A stretch of 64,000 nucleotides of DNA from ZC4RG29 sp964521255 (lineage in GTDB: Bacteria; Bacteroidota; Bacteroidia; Cytophagales; Cyclobacteriaceae). The first letter of the stretch is position 1, and every line of letters begins with the position of its first letter. The notes under the pieces are model-generated. The model saw only the letters and a list, made by a program, of their open reading frames with translations. It made no database searches and was not told the DNA's origin. Location of the stretch: NCBI GenBank assembly GCA_964521255.1, contig CAZFRM010000015.1:62001-126000 (forward strand), read 5' to 3'. The position numbers were made by a program, and so were the translations under genes. Positions 17,544 through 25,618 of the stretch are shown here, in pieces.

Positions 17544-18290
17544 TGTCATGTCATATTTAAGTTGGCGGTTCATCCATTGCTTACCATGGCCCCTCAATGT
17601 TATTAAGTTAAGGAAATCAATAGCACAAAGACCAGGGGAGACGCTGAGAATCACAAAGGTTTCCTTTTAATCAAGCAATCAAGGTTCCTGCATTGCGTGT
17701 CGTGATCGTTCGCATTTCATAGAACATGCCCAGTCGACACGCTGGCATTTATTATTCATTTAACCCGGAGCTAAGCTCCGGGCTACAGACAGGAAATCCC
17801 TACGGGATTATAATTATTTAATTAGTCCCTTAATCTTCTCACTACAGCTGAACTAAAAAAAGATTATCAAACATGCGCTTGCTTAAGCCATAGAAATCAC
17901 AAAGAAAATACCTCCGTAACTTTGTGCTTCTTTGAGATTTCTCTGTGCAACAGCTTTACAGGTACTGACTCGAATCAAGGAAAATTTACTAAATTCTTTT
18001 CCTGGCAGCTCGGCCAGAGGTAGTTATTGCAGTAGAGCTTCACGGAGAATTTCACACAGAGGACACATATAGAAAAAACCTTAGGTATCTGCTATGAAAT
18101 TCTTGTGAAACTTTGTGCCTCCTTTGAGATCTCTGTGCAACAGCTTTTCTGTGTAATAACTTGCATTCCCCTTAACTTAATAACATTGCCTGGCCTCTAA
18201 AAGGGGAAACAACGCGCAGGAATGCCCCGCTGACTAGCGAGGTTAGGGGCTGCGTGGGAGACGCGAAACATTATTGTTGACCCGACACTA
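17541..18290. mobile_element. Palindromic TIR element, copy A (interrupted)
   Basis: Read from 18290 to 17541 this copy begins TAGTGTCGGGTCAACAATAA and ends, on the other side, in TGACATGACATTA, the inverse of TAATGTCATGTCA. Compared with copies at 22640-22790 and 46190-46335, one flank (17541-17594) and the hairpin core plus other flank (18189-18290) are separated by a 594-bp insertion. The two ends lie on the stop codons of the convergent genes on either side: TAA of the glycosyltransferase and TAG of the PspC gene. The 744-bp gap holds no gene that I can support. Confidence 0.7.
17595..18188. mobile_element. 594-bp non-coding element with perfect 19-bp TIRs
   Basis: Starts CAATGTTATTAAGTTAAGG and ends with its exact inverse complement at 18170-18188. 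It is inserted in repeat copy A. Inside are CACAAAG-type words repeated and inverted (TTTGTGCTTCTTTGAGATTT near 17927, TTTGTGCCTCCTTTGAGATC near 18112, the GTGCAACAGCTTT word at 17945 and 18136) and a CCCGGAGC/GCTCCGGG hairpin near 17764. There is no transposase, so at most a MITE-like passenger. The first 70 bases resemble 28770-28844 read on the minus strand. Confidence 0.6.
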
Positions 18291-18515
18291 GTAATCCCAA
18301 ACCGGATTACGCTTCCTCAAATGTCTGCGAAAGTTAAGAATAAAGGCCAGTGCCAGGTAGATAATAACCGGTGAGCCCACCGTAATAAAGGTGGCATAAA
18401 TGAAGAAAAGCCGTATACTGGAGGTAGCTACACCTAACTTTTCCCCTAGCATAGTACAGACTCCAAAAGCATGTCCCTGAAAGAAATGCTGGATTTTGGT
18501 GACTAAATCATTCAT
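18288..18515 (-). CDS. PspC domain protein
   Basis: A 75-residue membrane protein of the PspC family. The segment GVCTMLGEKLGVATSSIRLFFIYATFI, which has the family G-V-x-x-x-L-x-x-x-x-G shape, leads into one long hydrophobic stretch (about 35-63). The tail is basic (RRHLRKRN). Stand-alone PspC proteins occur widely in Bacteroidota and may sense envelope stress. The TAG stop is provided by the terminal repeat of the element that ends at 18290, so the natural C terminus may once have been longer. Confidence 0.82.
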   Translation of the reverse strand: MNDLVTKIQHFFQGHAFGVCTMLGEKLGVATSSIRLFFIYATFITVGSPVIIYLALAFILNFRRHLRKRNPVWDY

Positions 18516-18705
18516 AAATCTCTCTCAATTAACTTTCAACTACCATTTTAGTTGATTCATCGAACAAAAATCCGGCTTACAAATATATGGTTACAACACC
18601 TTCAAAAGGATGGTCAATATCTTATTTTTTTGACTATAATTGCAAAAAAAAACTGATAATCATAGTTTTACAACTTTTAAAACAAACCAATAAATCTAAA
18701 TTCCA

Positions 18706-20481
18706 ATGAGAAAAGTAGTTTACTCATTTCTGATCTTAGGTGCAATTAGCCTTGCGGGCTGTACACTGCCCAAGATGGTTAAAATGGCTAAAGAGCAACA
18801 ACTAACTGTCACCCCCAACCCACTGGAGGTGCATAAGGATACAGTTGCTTTTGATATGGCCGCTAATCTCCCCGTTAAAATGCTGAAGAAGGGTACTGCA
18901 TATACAGTTAATACCTTCTATAAGTATGGAGAAAATGAAGTGGCATTAGAGCCTATCCCATTTAAAGCGGAGGACTATCCCAACAGCGCTACGGAACAAC
19001 CTCGCGTGACTAAAAATTTCGCATTTGCTTATGCTCCTGCAATGAAAATCGGAGTATTAGAGGTTGAAGGCGTTGCTTCGAAAGCAGAGAAATCAAAAGC
19101 TACAGCGCGTTTGCCAGTAGCTACTGGAGTAATCACTACTTCTAAATTGGTTTTACCTGCCTACTTTGCTGCCTTTGCAGATCATGGTTATAATAACCAG
19201 GAAGAGCTTGTTCCGGTAATCATCCCTGATTTCATTTTTGAACAAGGAAGATCAGTACTTAGAACCTCAGAAGTGAGAAGTGATAAAGGAAAACAATTGG
19301 ATGCTTTCATTGCTTCCAAAAACGCTACCCGTACCGTTACCATTACGGGTACTCACTCACCAGAAGGTGCTGAACGAATTAACACCAGACTTTCAGAAGA
19401 ACGCGCTAAGGCTATAGAAGCATACTACCGCAGGCAAATGAAAAAGTATGACTACAAAGGTATGGCCGATTCTATCAAATTCATTCTCAAACCAGTTGTT
19501 GAAGACTGGACTGAATTCAAAACTGCCCTGGAAGGTTATGGAGGTATCACTTCTGAACAAAAAGCCGAATACCTTAATATAATCAATGGTGGTAGTGATT
19601 TCGAAAGCCAGGAAAGAGCTATGAAGGCACTTCCTACGTATAGAAAGGTATTTAAAGATGTATATCCTGGCTTAAGAACAGCTAAGACTGAAATCCTTGT
19701 TGTAAAAGATAAGAAAGCCGATGCTGAGATTTCAGTATTGTCAAAACAAATCACACAAGGCCAGGTGAAAGAAGACACACTTTCTTTTGAGGAATTAATG
19801 TATTCTGCATCCCTTACCCCTTCTCTTGATGAGAAAGCTGCTATCTACGAAGCCGCTACCAAGAAAGGAACATACTGGAATGCTCACAATAACTTAGGCG
19901 CAGTATACCTGGCGCAGGCAGCAGAAAATCCTGCTAATGCCACTGCACTTGCTGACAAAGCTCTTGCTCAACTTGAAATCGCTGCAAGGTTAAAAGAAGC
20001 TCCTGAAGTTCATGCTAACCTGGCTACAATTGAATCAATCAAAGGCAACCCTTATGCTGCTTACAGCCATGCTACGAAAGCCCTGAGCGGTGGATTGAGC
20101 GGAGATAATGCAGCCGGTATAAATGGTGTGAAAGGTGCAGCCGAAATTAAAATGGCAAGATATAGCGAGGCTATAAGCTCTGAATCAGCTGCCACAGACA
20201 ATGCTACTAACCTTTTCAACAAAGGCTTAGCCCAAACATTGAACAAAGATTATCAAAACGCTCTTACTTCCTTTAATGAAGCAACCAGCAAAGACAGCAA
20301 CCTTGGTGTTGCCTACTATGGCGCGGCAATAGCTTCTGCAAGGCTTGGTAACGCTGACGGCGTGTCAAGTAATTTGACCAATGCAGTAAACGCTGATCCT
20401 GAATTGAAGCAAGCTGCTCTTACCGATCCTGAGTTTGCAAAATTCTCTGCTTCTGAAGCATTCAGAAACGCATTGAAATAA
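18706..20481 (+). CDS. Lipoprotein with OmpA-like and TPR domains
   Basis: A 591-residue outer-membrane-type lipoprotein. The signal peptide ends in the lipobox ISLAGC, so Cys19 would be lipidated. Residues about 165-260 contain an OmpA-like peptidoglycan-binding region (FEQGRSVLRTSE, ITGTHSPEGAERINTRLSEERAKAIEAYY). The C-terminal half (about 370-590) has TPR-like helices (YWNAHNNLGAVYLAQA, ATNLFNKGLAQTLNKDYQNALTSFNEA). Probably a periplasmic scaffold linking envelope and cell wall. It is monocistronic, with an AT-rich 190-base leader and a strong terminator. Confidence 0.85.
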   Translation: MRKVVYSFLILGAISLAGCTLPKMVKMAKEQQLTVTPNPLEVHKDTVAFDMAANLPVKMLKKGTAYTVNTFYKYGENEVALEPIPFKAEDYPNSATEQPRVTKNFAFAYAPAMKIGVLEVEGVASKAEKSKATARLPVATGVITTSKLVLPAYFAAFADHGYNNQEELVPVIIPDFIFEQGRSVLRTSEVRSDKGKQLDAFIASKNATRTVTITGTHSPEGAERINTRLSEERAKAIEAYYRRQMKKYDYKGMADSIKFILKPVVEDWTEFKTALEGYGGITSEQKAEYLNIINGGSDFESQERAMKALPTYRKVFKDVYPGLRTAKTEILVVKDKKADAEISVLSKQITQGQVKEDTLSFEELMYSASLTPSLDEKAAIYEAATKKGTYWNAHNNLGAVYLAQAAENPANATALADKALAQLEIAARLKEAPEVHANLATIESIKGNPYAAYSHATKALSGGLSGDNAAGINGVKGAAEIKMARYSEAISSESAATDNATNLFNKGLAQTLNKDYQNALTSFNEATSKDSNLGVAYYGAAIASARLGNADGVSSNLTNAVNADPELKQAALTDPEFAKFSASEAFRNALK

Positions 20482-20508
20482 TTTAATATCCTATCATTTG
20501 GAATTGGT

Positions 20509-20542
20509 AAAGCCCTGGTTGTACAATCAGGGCTTTATTTTT
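20509..20542 (+). terminator. Intrinsic terminator after the OmpA/TPR lipoprotein gene
   Basis: Stem AAAGCCCTG paired with CAGGGCTTT around a 10-base loop, followed by ATTTTT. Confidence 0.8.
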
Positions 20543-20653
20543 GATATTTTAATACCCCTGGTAGCGGCGACTTAAAATAACTTGTTCAAAAAGCCCAAGC
20601 CGTTTGTCCAATCTCCCCTTACATACTATTTTTACGCACTTTCTAACAAAGCA

Positions 20654-21634
20654 ATGAGAGAAATCCAGTTCAGAGAGGCCCTTCGTGAGGCCATGCAAGA
20701 AGAAATGAGAAAAGACCCCGGTATTTTCCTGATGGGTGAAGAAGTGGCTGAATATAACGGCGCCTATAAAGTCAGTCAGGGCATGCTGGATGAATTTGGG
20801 CCAGATCGGGTAATCGACACCCCTATTTCAGAATTGGGCTTTGCCGGAATGGGCGTAGGCGCTGCCATGAATGGCGTCCGACCTATCATTGAATTCATGA
20901 CTTTCAATTTCTCCCTCGTTGCCATTGACCAGATAATAAATTCAGCGGCAAAGATCCACTCTATGTCTGGCGGGCAATTCAGTGCCCCCATTGTTTTCCG
21001 TGGACCTACAGGGAATGCAGGACAATTAGCAGCCCAACACTCTCAGAATTTTGAAAACTGGTTTGCCAATACACCAGGCTTGAAAGTAGTTGTACCTTCA
21101 AATCCTTACGATGCCAAAGGATTACTTAAATCCAGTATCCGTGATAATGACCCTGTTATCTTCATGGAATCAGAGCTTATGTATGGCGACAAAGGTGAGG
21201 TGCCCACGGAAGAATACATCATTCCAATCGGTGAGGCTGATATTAAAAAGCAAGGCAGTGATGTTACAATCGTTTCCTTTGGGAAAATCATGAAAGTAGC
21301 CTTAGCTGCTGCTGCCGAATTGGAAAAGGAAAATATTTCAGCAGAAGTAATCGACCTTCGCACTGTTCGCCCAATTGATTATGCTGCTATCGTTGAATCC
21401 GTTAAGAAAACGAACCGCCTTGTAATTGTAGAAGAAGCCTGGCCTTTAGCGGCTATCTCTTCTGAGGTTACATACCATATTCAAAAGCACGCATTCGATT
21501 ACCTTGACGCCCCTATTCATCGTATCAATAATATGGATGTTCCCCTTAGCTATGCACCAACATTGATCCAGGCCGTATTGCCTAATGTTGAGCGTACCGT
21601 AAAAGCAGTAAAAGCGGTTCTATACAAAGATTAG
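20654..21634 (+). CDS. pdhB: Pyruvate dehydrogenase E1 component, beta subunit
   Basis: Beta subunit of the heterotetrameric E1 that decarboxylates pyruvate with thiamine diphosphate. 326 residues from ATG 20654 (MREIQFREALREAMQEEM). The TPP-side Glu lies in FLMGEEVAEYNGAYKVSQG, and GPTGNAGQLAAQHSQNFE is the conserved phosphorylation-loop counterpart. The C-terminal transketolase-type domain (GSDVTIVSFGKIM, EVIDLRTVRPID, VEEAWPLAAI) is complete. A TTG 24 codons upstream extends the frame without homologous-looking sequence. The alpha subunit gene is not adjacent. Confidence 0.93.
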   Translation: MREIQFREALREAMQEEMRKDPGIFLMGEEVAEYNGAYKVSQGMLDEFGPDRVIDTPISELGFAGMGVGAAMNGVRPIIEFMTFNFSLVAIDQIINSAAKIHSMSGGQFSAPIVFRGPTGNAGQLAAQHSQNFENWFANTPGLKVVVPSNPYDAKGLLKSSIRDNDPVIFMESELMYGDKGEVPTEEYIIPIGEADIKKQGSDVTIVSFGKIMKVALAAAAELEKENISAEVIDLRTVRPIDYAAIVESVKKTNRLVIVEEAWPLAAISSEVTYHIQKHAFDYLDAPIHRINNMDVPLSYAPTLIQAVLPNVERTVKAVKAVLYKD

Positions 21635-21651
21635 TTTAATTTATAGGTACC

Positions 21652-21707
21652 TATAAAACTAAACTGTAGAGACGCGATGCATCGCGTCTCTACAGTTTAG
21701 TTTTATA
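21652..21707. repeat. Perfect 56-bp palindrome
   Basis: Two perfect 28-base arms with no loop; the centre is GAGACGCGATGCATCGCGTC. It starts 18 bases after the pdhB stop codon. GTAGAGACGCGATGCATCGC-type palindromes are dispersed repeats in several bacterial genomes, but here the symmetry also covers the AT-rich flanks. It can form a very stable hairpin in RNA and may end pdhB transcription, or extrude as a cruciform. Confidence 0.85.
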
Positions 21708-21854
21708 TCACCACCACTTCCCTACCTGAATACAGGTACTCAATTTCTTTTTTTATTATGAAATTCTAACGGTTTGAGAAAGTCTACAAAAACCTTTTTT
21801 TGTAGCTTTAGTATAATCCTCATTATTCTCCTTTACATCTTTAACCCCACAATT

Positions 21855-22553
21855 ATGGAAGACTATCTTAGTCAAAAAACTCCACGCCGGGAATTTATAG
21901 GTTCTCTGGCGGGTGCGGCTACGCTAGGTATTGCCGCTTTTACAGCTCCCATTGGTGTTCAGGCCAATGTAAACGCTCAACCGCTAAGCGGTGACGATCC
22001 TGAAGCATTCTTCAACAAAATTCAGGGCAAACGCAAAATTGTTTTTGATGCCACTCAACCACATGAAGTATTTCCTTTTGCCTGGCCTCTTGTATTTCTC
22101 ATGACCAACGAAGCCACGGGTACACCTAATGTCGATTGCAGTGTGGTAGTAGTGCTTCGGCACTCTGCTATTGGCTATGCAATGAAAAATGAACTATGGG
22201 CCAAGTATAAATTAGGCGAAGTGTTTAAAGCGGGAGATCCTGTGGCAGGCACAGCTGCGGCAACACGCAATCCTTTCAATGCTCCTAAACCGGGAGATTA
22301 CAAATTTCCAGGTATTGGGGAGGTAACGATTGGTATTCAGGAACTCCAGGCAAAAGGCGTAATGTTTTGTGTCTGTAGTGCGGCAATCACTGTTTATAGC
22401 GCAGCCGTAGCGGATGGGGCTAAACTTGATGCAACTGCCGTCAAACAAGAATGGATTGACGGACTCCTTCCTGGCATACAAATGGTTCCCTCAGGCGTAT
22501 GGGCCTTAGGCCGTGCACAAGAAAAAGGATGCGGATACATTTTCGCCGGGTAG
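21855..22553 (+). CDS. Tat-signal DsrE-like protein
   Basis: A 233-residue protein from ATG 21855. The N terminus has a twin-arginine-type signal, TPRREFIGSLAGAATLGIAA, followed by a cleavable region ending near residue 40, so export of a folded protein is likely. The mature part resembles DsrE/F-like proteins: VVVVLRHSAIGYAMKNELWAKYKLGE, and KGVMFCVCSAAITVYSAAVA with Cys at the position where DsrE-like proteins carry one. The C terminus has PGIQMVPSGVWALGRAQEKGCGYIFAG. The function is unknown; sulfur or redox binding would be inference. A TTG start 27 codons earlier would add a hydrophobic stretch and is less likely. Confidence 0.75.
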   Translation: MEDYLSQKTPRREFIGSLAGAATLGIAAFTAPIGVQANVNAQPLSGDDPEAFFNKIQGKRKIVFDATQPHEVFPFAWPLVFLMTNEATGTPNVDCSVVVVLRHSAIGYAMKNELWAKYKLGEVFKAGDPVAGTAAATRNPFNAPKPGDYKFPGIGEVTIGIQELQAKGVMFCVCSAAITVYSAAVADGAKLDATAVKQEWIDGLLPGIQMVPSGVWALGRAQEKGCGYIFAG

Positions 22554-22555
22554 AT

Positions 22556-22634
22556 TAAAGTTTAAAGGTTTAAGGTTTAAAGTTTAAGGCTTGCAATCAA
22601 TAACCTTGAGCTTTAAACCTTGAACTTTAACCAT
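22556..22634. repeat. GTTTAAAGGTTTAAGG word repeat with inverted copies
   Basis: Left words AAAGTTTAAAGGTTTAAGG are answered by inverted CCTTGAGCTTTAAACCTTG and AACTTTAACC. This forms an AT-rich imperfect hairpin directly after the DsrE-like gene. The same word class recurs at 46541-46648. Confidence 0.55.
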
Positions 22635-22639
22635 TGTAC

Positions 22640-22790
22640 TACTGGCGTTTCAACAATAAAGTTTCATGTCTCCTACGCAGCCCCTAACCCCGCTAGCCAG
22701 CGGGGCATTCCTGCGCGCTGTTTCCCCGCCAGCTGGCGGGGCTAGGGGCAAGCGATGGATGAACCGTCAGCTCAAATATGCACGACACTA
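22640..22790. mobile_element. Palindromic TIR element, copy B
   Basis: About 151 bp. The left end is TACTGGCGTTTCAACAATAA and the right end GCACGACACTA. The core consists of hairpin CCCCGCTAGCCAGCGGGG (22688-22705), spacer CATTCCTGCGCGCTGTTT (22706-22723) and hairpin CCCCGCCAGCTGGCGGGG (22724-22741). The right terminal bases CTA are, on the minus strand, the TAG stop codon of mutS2. It lies between convergent genes and probably ends transcription in both directions. Confidence 0.75.
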
Positions 22791-25151
22791 CTTTAATACA
22801 ACCACCGTTATCCCATCCCCTCCCCGTTCTACATGTTCATCGGATAAAGAGGCTACTTCTCTGTAACGTCTTAGTTGATCGCGCACTACTTTTCTCAATA
22901 CTCCCTCTCCCTTGCCATGAAGAATTTTTATTTCGCTCAAACCGAGTAGCAAAGCAGTGTCAACAAACTGATCAAGCACAGGTGCAACTTCTTCTACACG
23001 CTTACCGCGAATGTCAAGCGTATTATTGAACGTTGCACGCTTCTCATTTACATTCACACCTGACGAGGTTGTCTTTACCGCTACCGGGGCCGGCGCGTTA
23101 CTGGAAATTTTTTCAAGTTTGTTAAGGTTGATCACCGATTTCAATTCACCAAATTGAACGACTGCATTCTTTCCTTTTATAACCTGGATTATTCCACTTC
23201 CTTCCTGTCCAATAATGCGGACGCGATCGCCTTCTTTTAGAACAACAGGTTCTATCTTCTCCTTCTTTATTTCACTTTTAACTTTCTCTGAAAGACCCTG
23301 AAGATTCTTTCTGACTTTCAGTGTTTCTTTTTTCTCCGCTTTGTTCTCGCGAATGTGCCTTATCGTTTTTTCTATTTCACGATTTGTTTCTCGTAATAAT
23401 TGCTGTGCTTCTTCTTTTGCCTTGTCGATAATATTTTTCTTGCGACTCTCAAGTTCTGTTGAAAGAGAAGTGTACTTCTCCAGTGATTGTTTTAACTCAC
23501 GGTCGCGGCGTTCAAGCTCCTTTACCCTTTCGCTCAATTCCTGACGTTCCTTCTCCAGCGTTCTTACAAGCGTTTCAAACCCCGCCAGTTCCTTTCCGAC
23601 AAGCTGCTCTGCTTCAAAGAGTGTTTCTTCATTCAATCCGGTTTTACGTGCTATCTCCAAAGCAAATGAACTTCCGGGTTTGCCGATATCAAGAATGTAA
23701 AGCGGAACAAGATTTTTATCATCAAATCGCATGGCTGCATTTCTGATTCCTTTGTGCTGACCGGCAAATAATTTGAGATTGTAATAATGCGTTGTGGCGA
23801 TTCCCCAAACTTTTTTATTTAATAAGGTATGCAATACAGCCTGTGCTATCGCTCCTCCAAAATTTGGATCTGTGCCAGAACCAAGTTCATCCATCAGCAC
23901 TAACGAGTTTTTGCTTGCTGATTGAATAAACACCTTCATATTCTGAAGGTGACTACTGTATGTACTTAAATCATTTTCGATTGATTGCTGATCACCAATG
24001 TCTATGAATATATCTTCGAATATTCCCATTCGTGAACGGTCAGAGACAGGAACCAACATTCCACATTGCAACATATATTGAAGAAGTCCAACGGTTTTCA
24101 GGCAAACGGATTTACCTCCTGCATTGGGTCCACTGACTAATAGCATGGGGTTTTCACTATCAAGATCAATTTCCAATGGAACAACTTCACGCTTACCTTT
24201 CAGACTCAGGTATAGTAGTGGATGTTTTGCGCGATACAATACAAGCTCAGGTTGACGATCTATCTTTGGCATCTCGCCATTAATCTCAACACTGAGTTTT
24301 CCCTTGGCGCGGATAAAATCAATTAACGTAAGAAAATCAAAAGCGGAAGAAAGAACACTCAACTGATCGCGCAGTGCGTCCGTAATAGCTTGCAAAATTT
24401 TTACTACTTCTCTCTTCTCTGCATATTCCAGTTCACGGATTTCATTGTTGGCATCCAGCATCTCAGCAGGTTCAAGAAAAACCGTTTGCCCGGTTGCTGA
24501 TTCATCCAATACAAATCCTCTTAACCTGCGCTTGTGCTCTGCAAGAACAGGTATCACTACTCTTCCTTCACGAATTGTAGGTAAGGCTCCTTCCGGTACC
24601 CACTTCTCTTCCACTGCCTTTCGGAAAATTTGCTCGGACAATTTTCGCAGGCGACCTTGTTCATCACGAATTTTTCTGCGAATCCTTCCAAGTTCCGGAC
24701 TGGCGGAATCCTTAACAGAAGCTGTGCTGTCGATTTTTGATGTTATGAGTTGGCCCAGTTGTCCGGAAAGTGTAACGGACTCAGTAAGTTTATAAAGTTC
24801 AGGATATACTTCTCTGTTCTTTTCAAGGAAATTCTTACAGGCAAGAATAGTGGACAAAGCGTTTGCAAGATCAAGCAATTCTTTTTCATCGAGATAATTT
24901 CCTTCAAGCGATATTTTCTGTAACCATAATGTCGGATCAAAGAAATATTGAGAAGGAAATGTTTCACCTTTTTCAAGTATCTGTTTGAATTCAAGATTCT
25001 GACGCAATGAGATATCAATCCATGAATAGTCTGTTTTGAAATTTAATTCATGAACAAGCGCTACAGCGGCTGATGAAGAACATTTATCAGCTAATTTTTG
25101 ACGAATCTGATCAAAACCAAGTTTTTGCTCGAAATCGACAGGATAGATCAT
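22788..25151 (-). CDS. mutS2: Endonuclease MutS2
   Basis: A 787-residue MutS homologue without the mismatch-recognition domain. MutS2 proteins suppress homologous recombination and, in Bacillus, split collided ribosomes. The N-terminal core and lever (1-300) precede the ABC ATPase with Walker A SGPNAGGKS, a Q-loop region and Walker B LVLMDELGSGTDP (about 315-500). A Lys/Glu-rich coiled coil follows (about 515-640), then a KOW-like segment and a C-terminal Smr nuclease domain (LDIRGKRVEEV and HGKGEG, about 708-787). Its TAG stop lies in the terminal repeat of element copy B. The next gene upstream is only 3 bases away. Confidence 0.95.
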   Translation of the reverse strand: MIYPVDFEQKLGFDQIRQKLADKCSSSAAVALVHELNFKTDYSWIDISLRQNLEFKQILEKGETFPSQYFFDPTLWLQKISLEGNYLDEKELLDLANALSTILACKNFLEKNREVYPELYKLTESVTLSGQLGQLITSKIDSTASVKDSASPELGRIRRKIRDEQGRLRKLSEQIFRKAVEEKWVPEGALPTIREGRVVIPVLAEHKRRLRGFVLDESATGQTVFLEPAEMLDANNEIRELEYAEKREVVKILQAITDALRDQLSVLSSAFDFLTLIDFIRAKGKLSVEINGEMPKIDRQPELVLYRAKHPLLYLSLKGKREVVPLEIDLDSENPMLLVSGPNAGGKSVCLKTVGLLQYMLQCGMLVPVSDRSRMGIFEDIFIDIGDQQSIENDLSTYSSHLQNMKVFIQSASKNSLVLMDELGSGTDPNFGGAIAQAVLHTLLNKKVWGIATTHYYNLKLFAGQHKGIRNAAMRFDDKNLVPLYILDIGKPGSSFALEIARKTGLNEETLFEAEQLVGKELAGFETLVRTLEKERQELSERVKELERRDRELKQSLEKYTSLSTELESRKKNIIDKAKEEAQQLLRETNREIEKTIRHIRENKAEKKETLKVRKNLQGLSEKVKSEIKKEKIEPVVLKEGDRVRIIGQEGSGIIQVIKGKNAVVQFGELKSVINLNKLEKISSNAPAPVAVKTTSSGVNVNEKRATFNNTLDIRGKRVEEVAPVLDQFVDTALLLGLSEIKILHGKGEGVLRKVVRDQLRRYREVASLSDEHVERGGDGITVVVLK

Positions 25152-25154
25152 TGC

Positions 25155-25550
25155 CTATTTGGGAGGTATGGAGAGGCGCTGTTCACGCAGATTAAGTGAA
25201 TCGATGAGCGCAGCGTAGATTTTTGCAAGTTCCTGCGGCCGTTCCATATAGTAAGTCATCGAACGTTTAAAAGTTGCATCGGTAGTCCCCAGCTTTTCAA
25301 AAACTTTATCATCAAAATAATTAAACACTTTCGCAGCCGAATCATGATTCAGGCCCAATCTGTTTACCTTTTCCTCCGTTATATATAGTTCACTCATCGT
25401 TTGAACCATTTCATCGCGTGACAATATATCCCTGGGATGTTTCCGGTTGTTGCAGGATAAGCAAGCAAACAAAGCAAACAAAAGAATGATCAAACCACTC
25501 CTGGCATAACTATTACCTTTAGTCTTATAGAAATAATCATACTCCTTCAT
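25155..25550 (-). CDS. DUF4296 lipoprotein
   Basis: A 131-residue protein of the DUF4296 family. After a short charged N terminus comes a hydrophobic segment ending in ALFACLSC, a probable lipobox, followed by the family part DILSRDEMVQTMSELYITEEKVNRLGL and FKRSMTYYMERPQELAKIYAALIDSL. Its function is unknown. It is co-transcribed with mutS2 (3-base gap). In Bacteroidota such small lipoproteins are often placed upstream of housekeeping genes. The start may be internal, since 16 polar residues precede the hydrophobic segment. Confidence 0.8.
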   Translation of the reverse strand: MKEYDYFYKTKGNSYARSGLIILLFALFACLSCNNRKHPRDILSRDEMVQTMSELYITEEKVNRLGLNHDSAAKVFNYFDDKVFEKLGTTDATFKRSMTYYMERPQELAKIYAALIDSLNLREQRLSIPPK

Positions 25551-25618
25551 ACGCGAGGCAAAATAATGATAATTGTTCTATTTTTGGCATCAGCGAAAAT
25601 AGTGTCACAAGCTTTGTA

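Noticed and set aside
17544..18287. A CRISPR array or tandem repeat in the 744-bp gap
   Set aside because: The repeated words are few, inverted and irregularly spaced; there are no regular direct repeats with unique spacers.
22666..22866. An open frame over repeat copy B and the mutS2 end
   Set aside because: It consists mainly of repeat-element sequence (Pro/Ala/Gly-rich) and mutS2 antisense; not a gene.
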